A DNA stretch of 64,000 nucleotides, taken from contig NZ_JAAXGE010000014.1 of the NCBI RefSeq assembly GCF_014750685.1, positions 310,001 through 374,000 on the forward strand. The letters are read 5' to 3'. Positions 1 through 9,400 of this stretch are shown here, piece after piece (the first letter of the stretch is position 1; the number at the start of each line of letters is the position of its first letter). The notes under the pieces are model-generated. The model was not told the origin of the DNA. It ran no database searches and worked only from the letters and a program-made list of their open reading frames with translations. Origin of the DNA: Bacteroides sp. GM023. Its GTDB lineage: Bacteria; Bacteroidota; Bacteroidia; Bacteroidales; Bacteroidaceae. Both the position numbers and the translations under genes were made by a program.

Positions 1-138
1 ACAAGTGACTTCATTACTTGACAAACCTGAATTTACATTCAAATTTGTAATATCGACTTGCGGCTGAAATTTGCCTGTATTAGAAAAAACTTGTGAAGCT
101 ATAAAAAGCAATAAAGAAATAAGAATTGTGCGTTTCAT
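1..138 (-). CDS. N-terminus of an exported sensor, probably hybrid two-component system (partial)
   Basis: Reading from the ATG at 138 towards the window edge gives 46 residues. They begin with a signal peptide (MKRTILISLLLFIASQVFS) and continue into a segment containing GLSSNEVTC. That segment resembles the start of the first reg_prop propeller blade (GLpsN.V..i) in the periplasmic sensor of Bacteroides hybrid two-component systems, which detect glycan fragments. Only the N-terminus is present, so no kinase or regulator domain can be seen. It could also be a different exported propeller protein. A -7 box lies 56 bp upstream of the start. Confidence 0.5.
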   Translation of the reverse strand, partial: MKRTILISLLLFIASQVFSNTGKFQPQVDITNLNVNSGLSSNEVTC

Positions 139-193
139 ATCATTAATTCATTTTTTGAAGTGATCTTTATGTCACACTCACCAAAAACGAAAG

Positions 194-201
194 CAAATAT
201 A
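194..201 (-). promoter_or_regulatory. -7 box for the partial sensor gene
   Basis: The minus strand reads TATATTTG, a perfect match to the Bacteroides -7 consensus TAnnTTTG. This predicts a leader of about 50 nt before the ATG at 138. Confidence 0.5.
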
Positions 202-468
202 GAATTTATTCTAGAATATTCATCCCTTTGCAACAAGCTTAACACTCATAAACGAGTTAGCTTTCTCATAAATTCTACTTTTTTTTCAACAAAAAGCAAA
301 ATATAAGCAGATTAACATTTTACAATTCAAAAAGTTACATGCTTAGTTTTCCACTACTATTCATATTTACATAGTGCTAAAATTATAAGTAATCAGATAC
401 TAAGTTACACCGCTTTACAATTCTATTAGTTTATAGAAAGTATTGAGCAGAGCCCCCACTTTCTCTGA
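202..468. other. AT-rich intergenic stretch, nothing recognised
   Basis: This stretch separates the sensor promoter from the 3' end of the SMR gene. It is AT-rich, and I see no conserved reading frame, RNA gene or convincing terminator in it. Confidence 0.5.
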
Positions 469-789
469 TTATATCAGTTTCAATCCTACAATCGAAATAA
501 TCAAAGTCGTCATAAAGAACAATCGTCCCAAAGTGGCAGGTTCATGGAAGAACAGAATTCCGACCAACACTGTCCCCACTGCTCCTATACCTGTCCAAAC
601 AGGGTATGCAGTACCTATCGGTAATGTCTGTGTCGCCTTTGCCAAAAGCAACATACTCAATGTTACAGATACAACAAATCCTGTCCCCCACAAATAGTAT
701 TCAGGTCCCACTGTTCCTTTTATTTTACCCAGACAATAAGTAAAACAGACTTCAAACAGTCCGGCAATAATCAATATTATCCAATTCAT
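469..789 (-). CDS. SMR-family transporter, SugE/Gdx-like
   Basis: This 106-residue protein has four hydrophobic segments and the invariant membrane glutamate at position 13 (LIIAGLFEV) of small multidrug resistance transporters. The block GTAYPVWTGIGAVGTVLVG near residues 58-76 and the C-terminal IVGLKL are typical of the SugE/Gdx branch, which exports guanidinium or quaternary ammonium ions in exchange for protons. The length is normal. It is divergent from the Crp/Fnr gene at 960, which may control it. I found no guanidine riboswitch upstream. The exact substrate cannot be told from the sequence. Confidence 0.85.
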   Translation of the reverse strand: MNWIILIIAGLFEVCFTYCLGKIKGTVGPEYYLWGTGFVVSVTLSMLLLAKATQTLPIGTAYPVWTGIGAVGTVLVGILFFHEPATLGRLFFMTTLIISIVGLKLI

Positions 790-912
790 ATCTTCCTCCT
801 TTTAAATTAGATTGCTAAATTAGTCCGATTGCCGGAGCTTTCACTTTACATTTGATAAGAAATGACTGCATAAGAGGATGAATTAATCTTCTTTTTCTAT
901 CGTAACTTTTCG

Positions 913-920
913 TATTTTTG
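913..920 (+). promoter_or_regulatory. -7 box for the Crp/Fnr gene
   Basis: TATTTTTG is a perfect TAnnTTTG match. It lies about 40 bp before the ATG at 960. Confidence 0.55.
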
Positions 921-959
921 CAGAAAATGATTGGATGCTATTAATGATTGGATACAATT

Positions 960-1532
960 ATGGATATACACGAAATTATAAATAAGATATACCTTATGCC
1001 GGAGACTTCTACGGATAAGTTGGTAGAACGTCTGTCAAGAGTGAATTATCCTAAAGGGTATCATATCTTGGAAGCCGGTAAAACCGAGACAAATATCTAT
1101 TTCATTAGAAAGGGGATTGTCAGGGCTTATATTCCTGTGGATGGTAAAGAGGTTACCTTTTGGATTGGAAAGGAAGGTTCTACCATTGTCTCGTTAAAAA
1201 GTTATGTGAATAATCAACAAGGATATGAGTCTATGGAACTTATGGAAGACTCTGAGTTGTATCTATTAAAGCGTAAAGACTTACACGGATTATTTGAGAA
1301 AGATATTCATATTGCCAATTGGGGACGTAAGTTTGCAGAGTCAGAGTTTCTGCAAACAGAGGAAAGGCTTATCTCTCTACTGTTTACGACAGCATCGGAA
1401 CGATACATGAAACTAATACAGGATAACCCTGAATTATTGCAGAGAATGCCACTTGAATGTCTTGCTTCTTATTTAGGAATGACTCCGGTAAGCCTGAGCC
1501 GGATAAGGGCGAAGTTGAAACGGATGCTTTGA
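960..1532 (+). CDS. Crp/Fnr-family transcriptional regulator
   Basis: This 190-residue protein has an N-terminal cyclic-nucleotide-binding-like beta-barrel (about residues 15-120, including GYHILEAGKTETNIYFIRKG). A C-terminal helix-turn-helix ends in YLGMTPVSLSRIRAKLKRML. It lacks the FNR cysteine cluster, so it is probably not an iron-sulfur sensor. An upstream TTG at 948 is in frame, but the ATG at 960 is the better start. Bacteroides proteins of this type often sit beside a small transporter they regulate, here the divergent SMR gene; that link is inference. The ligand is unknown. Confidence 0.85.
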   Translation: MDIHEIINKIYLMPETSTDKLVERLSRVNYPKGYHILEAGKTETNIYFIRKGIVRAYIPVDGKEVTFWIGKEGSTIVSLKSYVNNQQGYESMELMEDSELYLLKRKDLHGLFEKDIHIANWGRKFAESEFLQTEERLISLLFTTASERYMKLIQDNPELLQRMPLECLASYLGMTPVSLSRIRAKLKRML

Positions 1533-1540
1533 CAGCATAA

Positions 1541-2107
1541 CTAAACTTCCCGTATAACCCGGCAAGGATTTCCGACTGCCAGGCTATTCGCCGGAATATC
1601 TTTAGTTACCACACTTCCGGCTCCAATAGTCACATTATCACCAATAGTAACTCCCGGCAAGACAACGGAGCTACCGCCAATCCATACGTTATTTCCTATT
1701 GTAACCGGAGCAGTGAGTGACTTCCAAAACTGGCTGTTTTGAGATAGTCGTTCCGTCGGATTCACAGGATGAGTGACTGCGTAGATGTGGACGCCAGGAC
1801 CTATACCGCAATTGTCTCCAATCGTAATGCGATTGCAATCCAAAAAGACACAGTTCATATTTATCTCAACATGACTGCCTATATGTATATTCTCTCCATA
1901 ATCGACAAAGAAGGGTGCCGAAATCCAAACATTATCTCCATGCGAGCCTAATAATTCATCCAAAATAGCAGATAATTCTTCACTGTTCCGGCTATCCGTA
2001 TTATTATATCGGAGCTGAAGTTCCTTTGCATAATGCCAACGTTGGAGTAATTCCGAATCGCCGCAATCATATATTTCTCCGGCAAGCATTTTTTCTTTTT
2101 CTGTCAT
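1541..2107 (-). CDS. Maltose/galactoside O-acetyltransferase family (hexapeptide repeat)
   Basis: The 188 residues start with a Maa-type N-terminal domain (MLAGEIYDCGDSELLQRWHYAKEL). Left-handed beta-helix hexapeptide repeats follow, including IGDNCGIGPGVHIYAVTHP, which carries the catalytic histidine of the LacA/Maa family, and IGNNVWIGGSSVVLPGVTIG. It should transfer acetyl from acetyl-CoA to a sugar hydroxyl in the cytosol. The length matches the family (about 185-200). It is convergent with the Crp/Fnr gene, with only 8 bp between them. The acceptor sugar is unknown. Confidence 0.88.
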   Translation of the reverse strand: MTEKEKMLAGEIYDCGDSELLQRWHYAKELQLRYNNTDSRNSEELSAILDELLGSHGDNVWISAPFFVDYGENIHIGSHVEINMNCVFLDCNRITIGDNCGIGPGVHIYAVTHPVNPTERLSQNSQFWKSLTAPVTIGNNVWIGGSSVVLPGVTIGDNVTIGAGSVVTKDIPANSLAVGNPCRVIREV

Positions 2108-2180
2108 AAGATTAATCTTTTATATGTAGAAGAATTCTACTATCATGTATTTATAAATCCATCTATTCAAAATCAACGAA

Positions 2181-4652
2181 TCAGTTTTTATAATTTCCAC
2201 CCCGTTCTACTGTATATTCCTGTCCGGGTTCAGTCATTATATCATATTCATATACCTTATACAAAGCAGGGTATTGCGGGTTTATTTCTTTCGAGATTAA
2301 CGGACTTTTGATAGTCGCTTCTTTATAAAGAGGATTCGGATTTTTCCCTTCCGCTTCCTTCAAGCCAACACCATGTAATGGAACGTAGGAACGTAAGCGC
2401 AAATTCCCTCCTAAACGGGAATGAATAACAGCCTTATTCAACTGTACGCCGTCCCATTCCATATCTACGACAAAACCGCCACGGGCTACTAATCCCTTTA
2501 CGCTTCCCTTTGACCAAACATCCGGTAAAGCGGGTAATAGATGAACCGCTCCATCATGACTTTGGAGTAACATCTCTGCGACTCCGGCAGTATATCCGAA
2601 ATTACCATCAATTTGGAAAGGCGGATGCGCATCAAATAGATTCGGATAAGTACGTCCTTGCGGATATTCTTTCCTTAAATCATCATTAGGCAACAGTTTC
2701 AACAGATTACTAATCATACGGAAAGCATGATTTCCATCCAACAATCTCGCCCAAAGATTGATTTTCCAGCCAATAGACCAACCTGTTGCTTCATCTCCGC
2801 GTTGCAACAATGTATTCCTGGCAGCCTGAAAAAGAAGGGGATGGGAATAAGGTGAAACCTGATTGCTTGGAAATAATCCATATACATGAGATATATGGCG
2901 ATGATGGTCTTTCGGATTATCCATATCTTCCAGCCATTCCTGCAATTGGTTATACTTACCGATCTGCATAGGAGCCAAACGGTCAAGCATCGATTTCAAA
3001 GAATCCTGATAAGCAACCGGAGCATTTAATATTTTGGAAGCTTCCAAGGTATTGCTCAATACATCAAACACAATTTGATTATCCATCGTACATCCGGCAA
3101 CAATGGTAGAAGCCTTTTGCGTATCTTCTCCACCCGGGCCATGCTCCGGTGACATGGAAGGCGCGCTTACCATCCATCCGTACTGAGGATGCTTCACTAA
3201 AAATGTAAGATAGAAATCTGCCGCACCTTTCAAAGCAGGATATACTTCAGCTAAAAATGCCTGATTGCCTGTGTATAAATAATGTTGCCACAAATGAGTT
3301 GTCAACCAGGCTCCGCCATTCGGCCATGTACCATAGAAAGCACTATCTACCGGCCCCGTAGCACGCCAAAGGTCTGTATTATGATGAGTTACCCATCCTT
3401 TTGCACCATACATTGTACGCGCTGTCTCCTGTCCGGTCACGGCCAGTTCTTTCACCATTTCAAATAAAGGTTGATGTGTTTCACTCAAATTAGTGACTTC
3501 AGCAGACCAGTAGTTCATTTCTGTGTTAATATTGATTGTGTATTTTCCATCCCAAGGAGCTAATAGTTTGTGATTCCATATGCCTTGAAGGTTGGCTGGT
3601 TGTCCACCCGGTTGTGAGGAAGAAATCAATAAGTAACGACCAAATTGGAACATCAATGCTGCCAAAGAAACATCTTTTCCTTCATTGAAGCGAGCCACAC
3701 GTTCTGTGGTTTCATTCTCCGCAGCCTTACTTGTTCCTAAATCAAGTTTCACACGGTCGAACTGTTTTTTATATAATGCGGTATGTTCAGCCAGTGCTTT
3801 TTGATAAGGACGTTTCATTGCAGTTTTCAGATAGTTCGCAGCCCTCTTGCTTTCATTGGCTTTCACACTCTGATAATTTACAAAGTTGGTAGCAGCCGAA
3901 ATATATAAAGTAGCAGTTGTTGCTCCTTCCACAACAATCCGTTGATTATCTACTGTCATTTTTCCACCTTCCACATCTGCCTGTGTTTGTGTTTCCATAC
4001 AGATAGCTCCTTCGACACCTTCATGCGCCTGCCCGTTTCCTGTCAATATCAGTTTCTTTCCTTTCCGCACTACCCTATTCTCCAAAGGAGATTCATAGCT
4101 TGCCGTAAAGTTTAATCTCCCGGACTGGTCTGCCGTCAAACGGACAATTACTACATTATCAGCAAAAGAAGTGAAAACTTCCCGTTGAAAAGTTACGCCA
4201 TCTACTTTATAGCGGGTAGTCGCCACAGCACGTTCTAGGTCCAAATCACGATAGTAATCTGTTACCTGATCATGCCCCGGACTACTAATTATCAGGCTTC
4301 CTATAGTTTGATATGGCATTCCGTTTTTTCCCGTGTAGAATGTCTTTTGGATAAGTTGCTGTGCATCCGCATTTCTGTTAGCAAATATCAATGCACGTAC
4401 TTCTTCCAAATGTTTTAAAGCTTCGGGATTATCATTCCGGTAGGGACTACCTCCCCATACCGTTTCTTCGTTCAACTGCAATTCTTCACGAGCAGTGCCT
4501 CCGTAAACCATTACTCCCATCCGGGAGTTTCCTAATGGCAAGGCTTCCACCCAAGTTTTTGCCGGTTGTTTATACCAAAGTTTTAAATCATTCGCTCTTA
4601 TCACGAAAGAGAAAGACAATAAAAGACCAAGCAGAAATACCTGTTTTCTCAT
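2181..4652 (-). CDS. GH95 glycoside hydrolase (alpha-L-fucosidase/galactosidase)
   Basis: This 823-residue enzyme has a signal peptide (MRKQVFLLGLLLSFSFVIRA). The GH95 signatures follow in order: the N-terminal beta domain with LPLGNSRMGVMVYGG, the INTEMNYWSAEVTNL block near residue 377 (the asparagine region that activates water), EWLED near 572 (acid glutamate region) and HPPFQIDGNFG near 680 (conserved aspartate). GH95 enzymes invert alpha-1,2-fucose or alpha-L-galactose linkages on host or plant glycans. It is probably periplasmic. It is not inside a visible SusCD locus. Fucose versus L-galactose preference cannot be decided here. A hairpin lies in its 5' leader. Confidence 0.92.
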   Translation of the reverse strand: MRKQVFLLGLLLSFSFVIRANDLKLWYKQPAKTWVEALPLGNSRMGVMVYGGTAREELQLNEETVWGGSPYRNDNPEALKHLEEVRALIFANRNADAQQLIQKTFYTGKNGMPYQTIGSLIISSPGHDQVTDYYRDLDLERAVATTRYKVDGVTFQREVFTSFADNVVIVRLTADQSGRLNFTASYESPLENRVVRKGKKLILTGNGQAHEGVEGAICMETQTQADVEGGKMTVDNQRIVVEGATTATLYISAATNFVNYQSVKANESKRAANYLKTAMKRPYQKALAEHTALYKKQFDRVKLDLGTSKAAENETTERVARFNEGKDVSLAALMFQFGRYLLISSSQPGGQPANLQGIWNHKLLAPWDGKYTININTEMNYWSAEVTNLSETHQPLFEMVKELAVTGQETARTMYGAKGWVTHHNTDLWRATGPVDSAFYGTWPNGGAWLTTHLWQHYLYTGNQAFLAEVYPALKGAADFYLTFLVKHPQYGWMVSAPSMSPEHGPGGEDTQKASTIVAGCTMDNQIVFDVLSNTLEASKILNAPVAYQDSLKSMLDRLAPMQIGKYNQLQEWLEDMDNPKDHHRHISHVYGLFPSNQVSPYSHPLLFQAARNTLLQRGDEATGWSIGWKINLWARLLDGNHAFRMISNLLKLLPNDDLRKEYPQGRTYPNLFDAHPPFQIDGNFGYTAGVAEMLLQSHDGAVHLLPALPDVWSKGSVKGLVARGGFVVDMEWDGVQLNKAVIHSRLGGNLRLRSYVPLHGVGLKEAEGKNPNPLYKEATIKSPLISKEINPQYPALYKVYEYDIMTEPGQEYTVERGGNYKN

Positions 4653-4669
4653 AATATTATAATTTATAT

Positions 4670-4696
4670 TGCCGGAATATAACCTTCATTCCGGCA
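4670..4696 (-). promoter_or_regulatory. 5'-leader stem-loop of the GH95 gene
   Basis: TGCCGGAAT at 4670-4678 is perfectly complementary to ATTCCGGCA at 4688-4696, with a 9-nt loop. The hairpin ends 18 nt before the GH95 start codon and lies inside its predicted transcript leader. It could affect translation or mRNA stability. No U-run follows, so it is not a standard terminator. Confidence 0.5.
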
Positions 4697-4728
4697 TGCA
4701 TTTTATTGAACCAGTAGATTATACGGAG

Positions 4729-4767
4729 CAAACATACACAAAAATCTTCAAATTTTATGTATGTTTG
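4729..4767. promoter_or_regulatory. Mirror-image divergent -7 boxes (GH95 and YjbR)
   Basis: CAAACATACA at 4729-4738 is the exact inverse complement of TGTATGTTTG at 4758-4767. Each arm contains a perfect -7 box (TATGTTTG): minus strand 4736-4729 for GH95 and plus strand 4760-4767 for the YjbR gene. The two promoters are therefore back to back and overlapping. Confidence 0.55.
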
Positions 4768-4796
4768 TCTTTTGAAAAAGGATAAAGGGAGAAACC

Positions 4797-5162
4797 ATGA
4801 ATATCGAAGAATATAGAGAATATTGCTTATCAGTCAAGGGAGCAACAGAATGTATGCCATTTGGTGAAAACACTTTAGTTTTTAAAGTTATGGACAAAAT
4901 GTTCACCTTTGCTACATTACGACCGAAGGATGGAAGATTTTGGGCTGACATGAAATGTGCTCCTGAAAAGTCAGAAGAATTAATAGAGCAATACGAGGAC
5001 ATTTTTTGGGGACCTTTTTCTGATAAGAAACATTGGATTACTGTTTATTTAGAAGGGGATGTATCTGATAAGCTTATAAAAGAGTTGATTAGTCATTCGG
5101 TAGAGGAAGTCATAAAAAAGCTACCTAAGAAAAAGCAGGAAGAATATCGCTCAATGATTTGA
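4797..5162 (+). CDS. MmcQ/YjbR family protein
   Basis: This 121-residue protein matches the MmcQ/YjbR fold, which is related to MerR-associated double-stranded-DNA-binding-like domains. Visible signatures are the N-terminal YREYCLSVKGATECMPFGE, KMFTFATLRP, and the C-terminal HWITVYLEGDVSDKLIKELI, ending with KKLPKK. The start ATG is preceded by AAGGGAGAAACC, a fair ribosome-binding site. The biochemical role of the family is not settled. It is divergent from the GH95 gene. Confidence 0.85.
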   Translation: MNIEEYREYCLSVKGATECMPFGENTLVFKVMDKMFTFATLRPKDGRFWADMKCAPEKSEELIEQYEDIFWGPFSDKKHWITVYLEGDVSDKLIKELISHSVEEVIKKLPKKKQEEYRSMI

Positions 5163-5177
5163 CATTTTAACTACAAC

Positions 5178-5217
5178 TATCCGGCTTCACAATCAGTATT
5201 GATAGCAAAGCCGGATA
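5178..5217. terminator. Bidirectional stem-loop between convergent genes
   Basis: TATCCGGCTT (5178-5187) pairs perfectly with AAGCCGGATA (5208-5217). It lies between the 3' ends of the YjbR gene and the efflux operon. The U-tract is weak, so termination efficiency is uncertain. Confidence 0.5.
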
Positions 5218-5230
5218 AGACATCTGTTCT

Positions 5231-6484
5231 TTAGAAACGTATATCCCAAATTCCACAAGACTTTTCAAGCTCTACCAATGACGTAACATATCCTTTCATT
5301 GTTTCAAGATACTCCTGTTGCACTTCATTATAGGTACGTTGCGCCACTAATACATCCAAAATATTAGTTTCGCCACGTTTGTATTTATATACCATTCCAT
5401 CCAGTACCTTTTGAGAATCTTCAAGCATTCCCGATTTAAATTGAGCCACTTTCTTTTTCTCCGCTTCATAGCCGAACCATGCCTGAGTAATCTCCGCCTG
5501 TATTTGTAATTCCAAATCTTTTTCAATTATTTCAGATTGGGTAATACGAAATTTTGCTGCTTTGATAGCCCCCTTATTTATATTTGAAAAGGTGAGAGGA
5601 ACAGATATTCCCGCAGTGGCAGAACGGGCCGGGGGAAGAAAACCGTTCCAGTCCCTTTCATAAGAGACAGACAGACCGATATTCGGACGACGTTCCGCCT
5701 TCGTCAACCTATACTCCCGGGTAGTGACTTCTGTACTTTTCTGAACAGCAAGTAAGTCTATGCGATTATTCAAACCGACTTTAACCAGTTCCGGCAAATC
5801 AAACTCACGGCTTAATTCATCCCAATTACCAAACGGAATATGGAGAGTATCCGCAGCAACTCCCATATGCCTGTTCAACATAACTAATGCAGATTGATAC
5901 GCTGCTTCCTGTCCATAAACCGTATTGAGCAAAGTGACAGCTTCCAGTTTCGACTGGCGTGCGTCATTCTCCGTAATCTCTCCGGCCACATAACGCAAAC
6001 TGTCCGACTGGCTCAATTTCAACATATATTCGTAGGAGCTTTGCTGTACTTTGAGTAGCTCCCTTTGTAGAATCGCTTCCAGGAAAAGATTGGCAGCCTC
6101 CGCCCTCAGCTCCTGGAATCCCTGTTCTAAAGTCAATTTTTCAAGCTCGGCCTGACTTCGTGCTAACTGGATACGTGCTCCCCGTTTATTTCCCAGTTCC
6201 AAGGAATAAGAAAGTCCCAATGAGAAAGTTTCATTACCGGCTTCAAATCCCAGTTCCGGGTCGGGGAATACTTTCTTAGCAACCATCTCCGCGTCGGCTA
6301 TACTCACATTCAACTTTTCCGCCAAATAGTTCAGATTATTCTTCCCCACCCTGTTCAGATATTCTTCGAAAGAAATATCCTGGTGGGAAGTTTTCACAGG
6401 AAGTTGCGCAAAAGCAGAGATACACATTGCTTCCACAATCAACAAGAGAAATACAATATTAGAGCGTATATTCTTTTTCATCAT
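5231..6484 (-). CDS. TolC-family outer-membrane efflux channel (CzcC/CusC-like)
   Basis: This 417-residue protein has a signal peptide ending near SAFAQ and two long coiled-coil repeats typical of outer membrane efflux proteins. One is around LARSQAELEKLTLEQGFQEL and the second ends with YKYKRGETNILDVLVAQRTY. It should form the trimeric exit duct for the RND pump encoded just upstream. Its start overlaps the end of the RND gene by 26 bp, which points to translational coupling. It is the last gene of the efflux operon. The length is normal for the heavy-metal branch. Confidence 0.88.
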   Translation of the reverse strand: MMKKNIRSNIVFLLLIVEAMCISAFAQLPVKTSHQDISFEEYLNRVGKNNLNYLAEKLNVSIADAEMVAKKVFPDPELGFEAGNETFSLGLSYSLELGNKRGARIQLARSQAELEKLTLEQGFQELRAEAANLFLEAILQRELLKVQQSSYEYMLKLSQSDSLRYVAGEITENDARQSKLEAVTLLNTVYGQEAAYQSALVMLNRHMGVAADTLHIPFGNWDELSREFDLPELVKVGLNNRIDLLAVQKSTEVTTREYRLTKAERRPNIGLSVSYERDWNGFLPPARSATAGISVPLTFSNINKGAIKAAKFRITQSEIIEKDLELQIQAEITQAWFGYEAEKKKVAQFKSGMLEDSQKVLDGMVYKYKRGETNILDVLVAQRTYNEVQQEYLETMKGYVTSLVELEKSCGIWDIRF

Positions 6485-9400
6485 CCTTCTTTTTATTTAA
6501 AACATTCTTCTCAATCAGATAATAGAAAACCGGAAGCACAAACATGGAAATGAGTGTTGAGAACATTAATCCATATACGATAACCGTCGCTAAAGGACGT
6601 TGTACGTCGCTGCCGATTCCGGTTGCCAAAGATGCAGGGAATAACCCAAGCGCTGTGGTGACGGAAGTCATCAGAATGGGACGGAAACGTTGGCGTGCCC
6701 CTTCAATAACAGACTTCTTCAGTTCCATTCCACCTTTACGTAAACTGTTTATTTGAGATACCATAATAATACCGTTCTGTATGGAAAGCCCGAACATTGC
6801 GATGAAACCGACCGCAGAAGATACATTCAATGTCATCCCGCGTACATTAAGGGCAAGCATCCCTCCGAAAAGAGCTAATGGCACAATGGATAATACCAAC
6901 CCCGCCTGGCGGAACTTCCCGAATGTAGCATAGAGCAAGATAAACATACACATCAACGTCAAGGGAAGAATAATGGAAAGGCGGGTATAAGCCCTGTTCT
7001 GATTCTCAAAAGCTCCTCCCCATTTCACTGTATATTTACTTTTATCATAGTTCACCCTTTCATGGATAGCATTCTGCGCTTCTTTCAGGAAAGATGCCAG
7101 GTCGCGTCCACGCAAATTCAATTTTACCGTCAGATGACGCCTGTTCATTTCACGGGTAATCGTACTTTCGCCAACACTTAGTTTCACATCGGCAACCTGT
7201 GAAAGAGGAATTTTAGCTCCTGTAGAAGAAGTCAGCATCAGTCCGGCTATCTTTTCAGGAGTATCCCGTGCTTCTTCTTTATATTTACAGGTAATATCAT
7301 ACTGCCTATCTCCTTGATGAAGTTGCGCGATAGCCTTCCCACCGATTGCTACTTCTATCAAATCAGCGACATCCGACACATTCAGCCCGTACCGGGCAAT
7401 CGCGTCCCGGTTCATGATAATTTGCAGTTGAGGTAATGGCGGTTCCTGGTCAATATCCAAATCAACAGCCCCTTTCACTGTTCCCAGTACTCGTGTTATT
7501 TCCTCTGCGATGCGGCGTGTTTCCCGGAAATCTTCTCCATACACTTTTACGACCAATTCACTATGTGCACCGGCAATCTTATCCATCACGCCGTCTATCA
7601 TCGGTTGACTGAATCCTACTCTAAAGCCGGGCAGTGTCTTGTACTCTTCTTCCAGTTCATCAATCAAATTCTTCTTGGTCTTTCCTTTCGGCCATTCATC
7701 ATAAGGCTTTATACCGATAGAAACTTCAAAATGCGAAGGGGTGAACGGGTCGGTACCATCATCATTTCTCCCTGCCTGAACCATGATATAAGTTACTTCG
7801 GGATATTTCATCGTGCGGGCACGAAGGGTATCGGACATCTCTCTCGATTTCTCCACGGAAATGCCGGGTGGAAGATTCACCTGCAACCAAATAGAACCTT
7901 CATCCAACTCCGGCAGAAAATCTTTCCCTACAACGGCACTCAATACGATGCCTGCTATCAGAACCAGGCTTGAAGGTACAATTGCCTTCATGGGGTTCTC
8001 TACCAATTTCGCTATCACACCGGTATACTTCTCTTTCAGTTTCTCCAGCCATTTATTCTTATAAATCTTGCGCGGCTTGCGATAAATAGCATAAGCAAGT
8101 CCCGGAATCAACAAAAGAGCAACCATCAGAGCGCCAATCATCGCATAACTCATCGTAAATGCCATTGGAGTGAAAAGTTTGCGCTCGACACGTTCGAAAG
8201 CGAATAAGGGCAAATAGGCTGTTATGATAACAATGGTTGAAAAAAGAATAGGGCGGCCTACTTCTTTGGCACGCTGCGCAATGCTTTTTTCTTCTATGTA
8301 CTGTCCGGGATTATCTTCCCGTTTCTTGAGAATAGTCTCCAGCATAACGATAGCCCCATCTACAATTATTCCAAAGTCAATGGCTCCGAGCGACAAAAGA
8401 TTGGCAGGAATATCCGTGAGATGCATAAGGATAAAAGCAATAAGCAAGGATACGGGAATCGTGACAGAAACCAGCAGTGCCCCACGCCAGTTACCCAAAA
8501 ACAGGATAAGCACAATAATCACCAAAGCCATTCCCATCAGGAGAGTATGGGATACTGTATCCAAAGTTGTATCTACCAGGTTCGTACGGTCAAGAAAAGT
8601 ATGTATTTGCACACCTTCCGGCAGGGTTTCATTATTCAATTCATCCACTGTCGCATGAATACCATCCAGCACTTTGGACGGATTTTCATGTTTCAGAAGA
8701 AGCACAATCCCTTCCAGGCTTTCGGAATAATTGCGGGTACGGTCTGTATATCCCAATACCCCTTTCCGTTCCAAATTACCGTACTTCAAAGAACCTATAT
8801 CATTCAAAAAAACAGGAACACCAGACGTCGTGCTCACTACGATATGTCCTAAATCGTCCAAATTCTCAATCAATCCGATACCTCGTACCACATACCCCAA
8901 GTCTCCCCTGCTCAAAACACTACCACCTACATTGGCATTGTTATTTTCGATAGCTTCGATAACCTGGTTAAGCGACAGATTATATTGTTCCAGTTTATGG
9001 GGATTGATTTCCACCTGGAACTGTGTAGTGATGCCACCGAAATTTGTTACGTCCGCCACTCCCGACACTTCTTTGATACGGGGAATAATCACCCAGTTCT
9101 GAAGGTCTGTCAGTTCACGAAGCGAATGGCGGTCACTTTCTATAATATAACGGTAGACCTCTCCCACAGGTGAGGTTAGCGGGTCGAGCCCCGGAACCGC
9201 TCCATAAGGTAATTCTACTTCGTTCAGTCTTTCCTGTACCCGCTGGCGACTCCAATAATCTTCCGTTCCGTCCTTGAACACAATCGTAATCATAGACAGC
9301 CCGAATGTGCTTTTACTACGCATGACGTGCATACCCGGCAGACCGTTGATAGCACGTTCCAAAGGAATAGTAATCTGTTGTTCCACTTCTTCGGCGGCCA

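Noticed and set aside
790..947. Guanidine riboswitch upstream of the SMR gene
   Set aside because: The leader is short and lacks the conserved blocks of known guanidine riboswitch classes.
8224..9102. Long antisense frames over the czcA gene
   Set aside because: They lie opposite a well-conserved RND gene, have no promoter or ribosome-binding site and carry no known motif.
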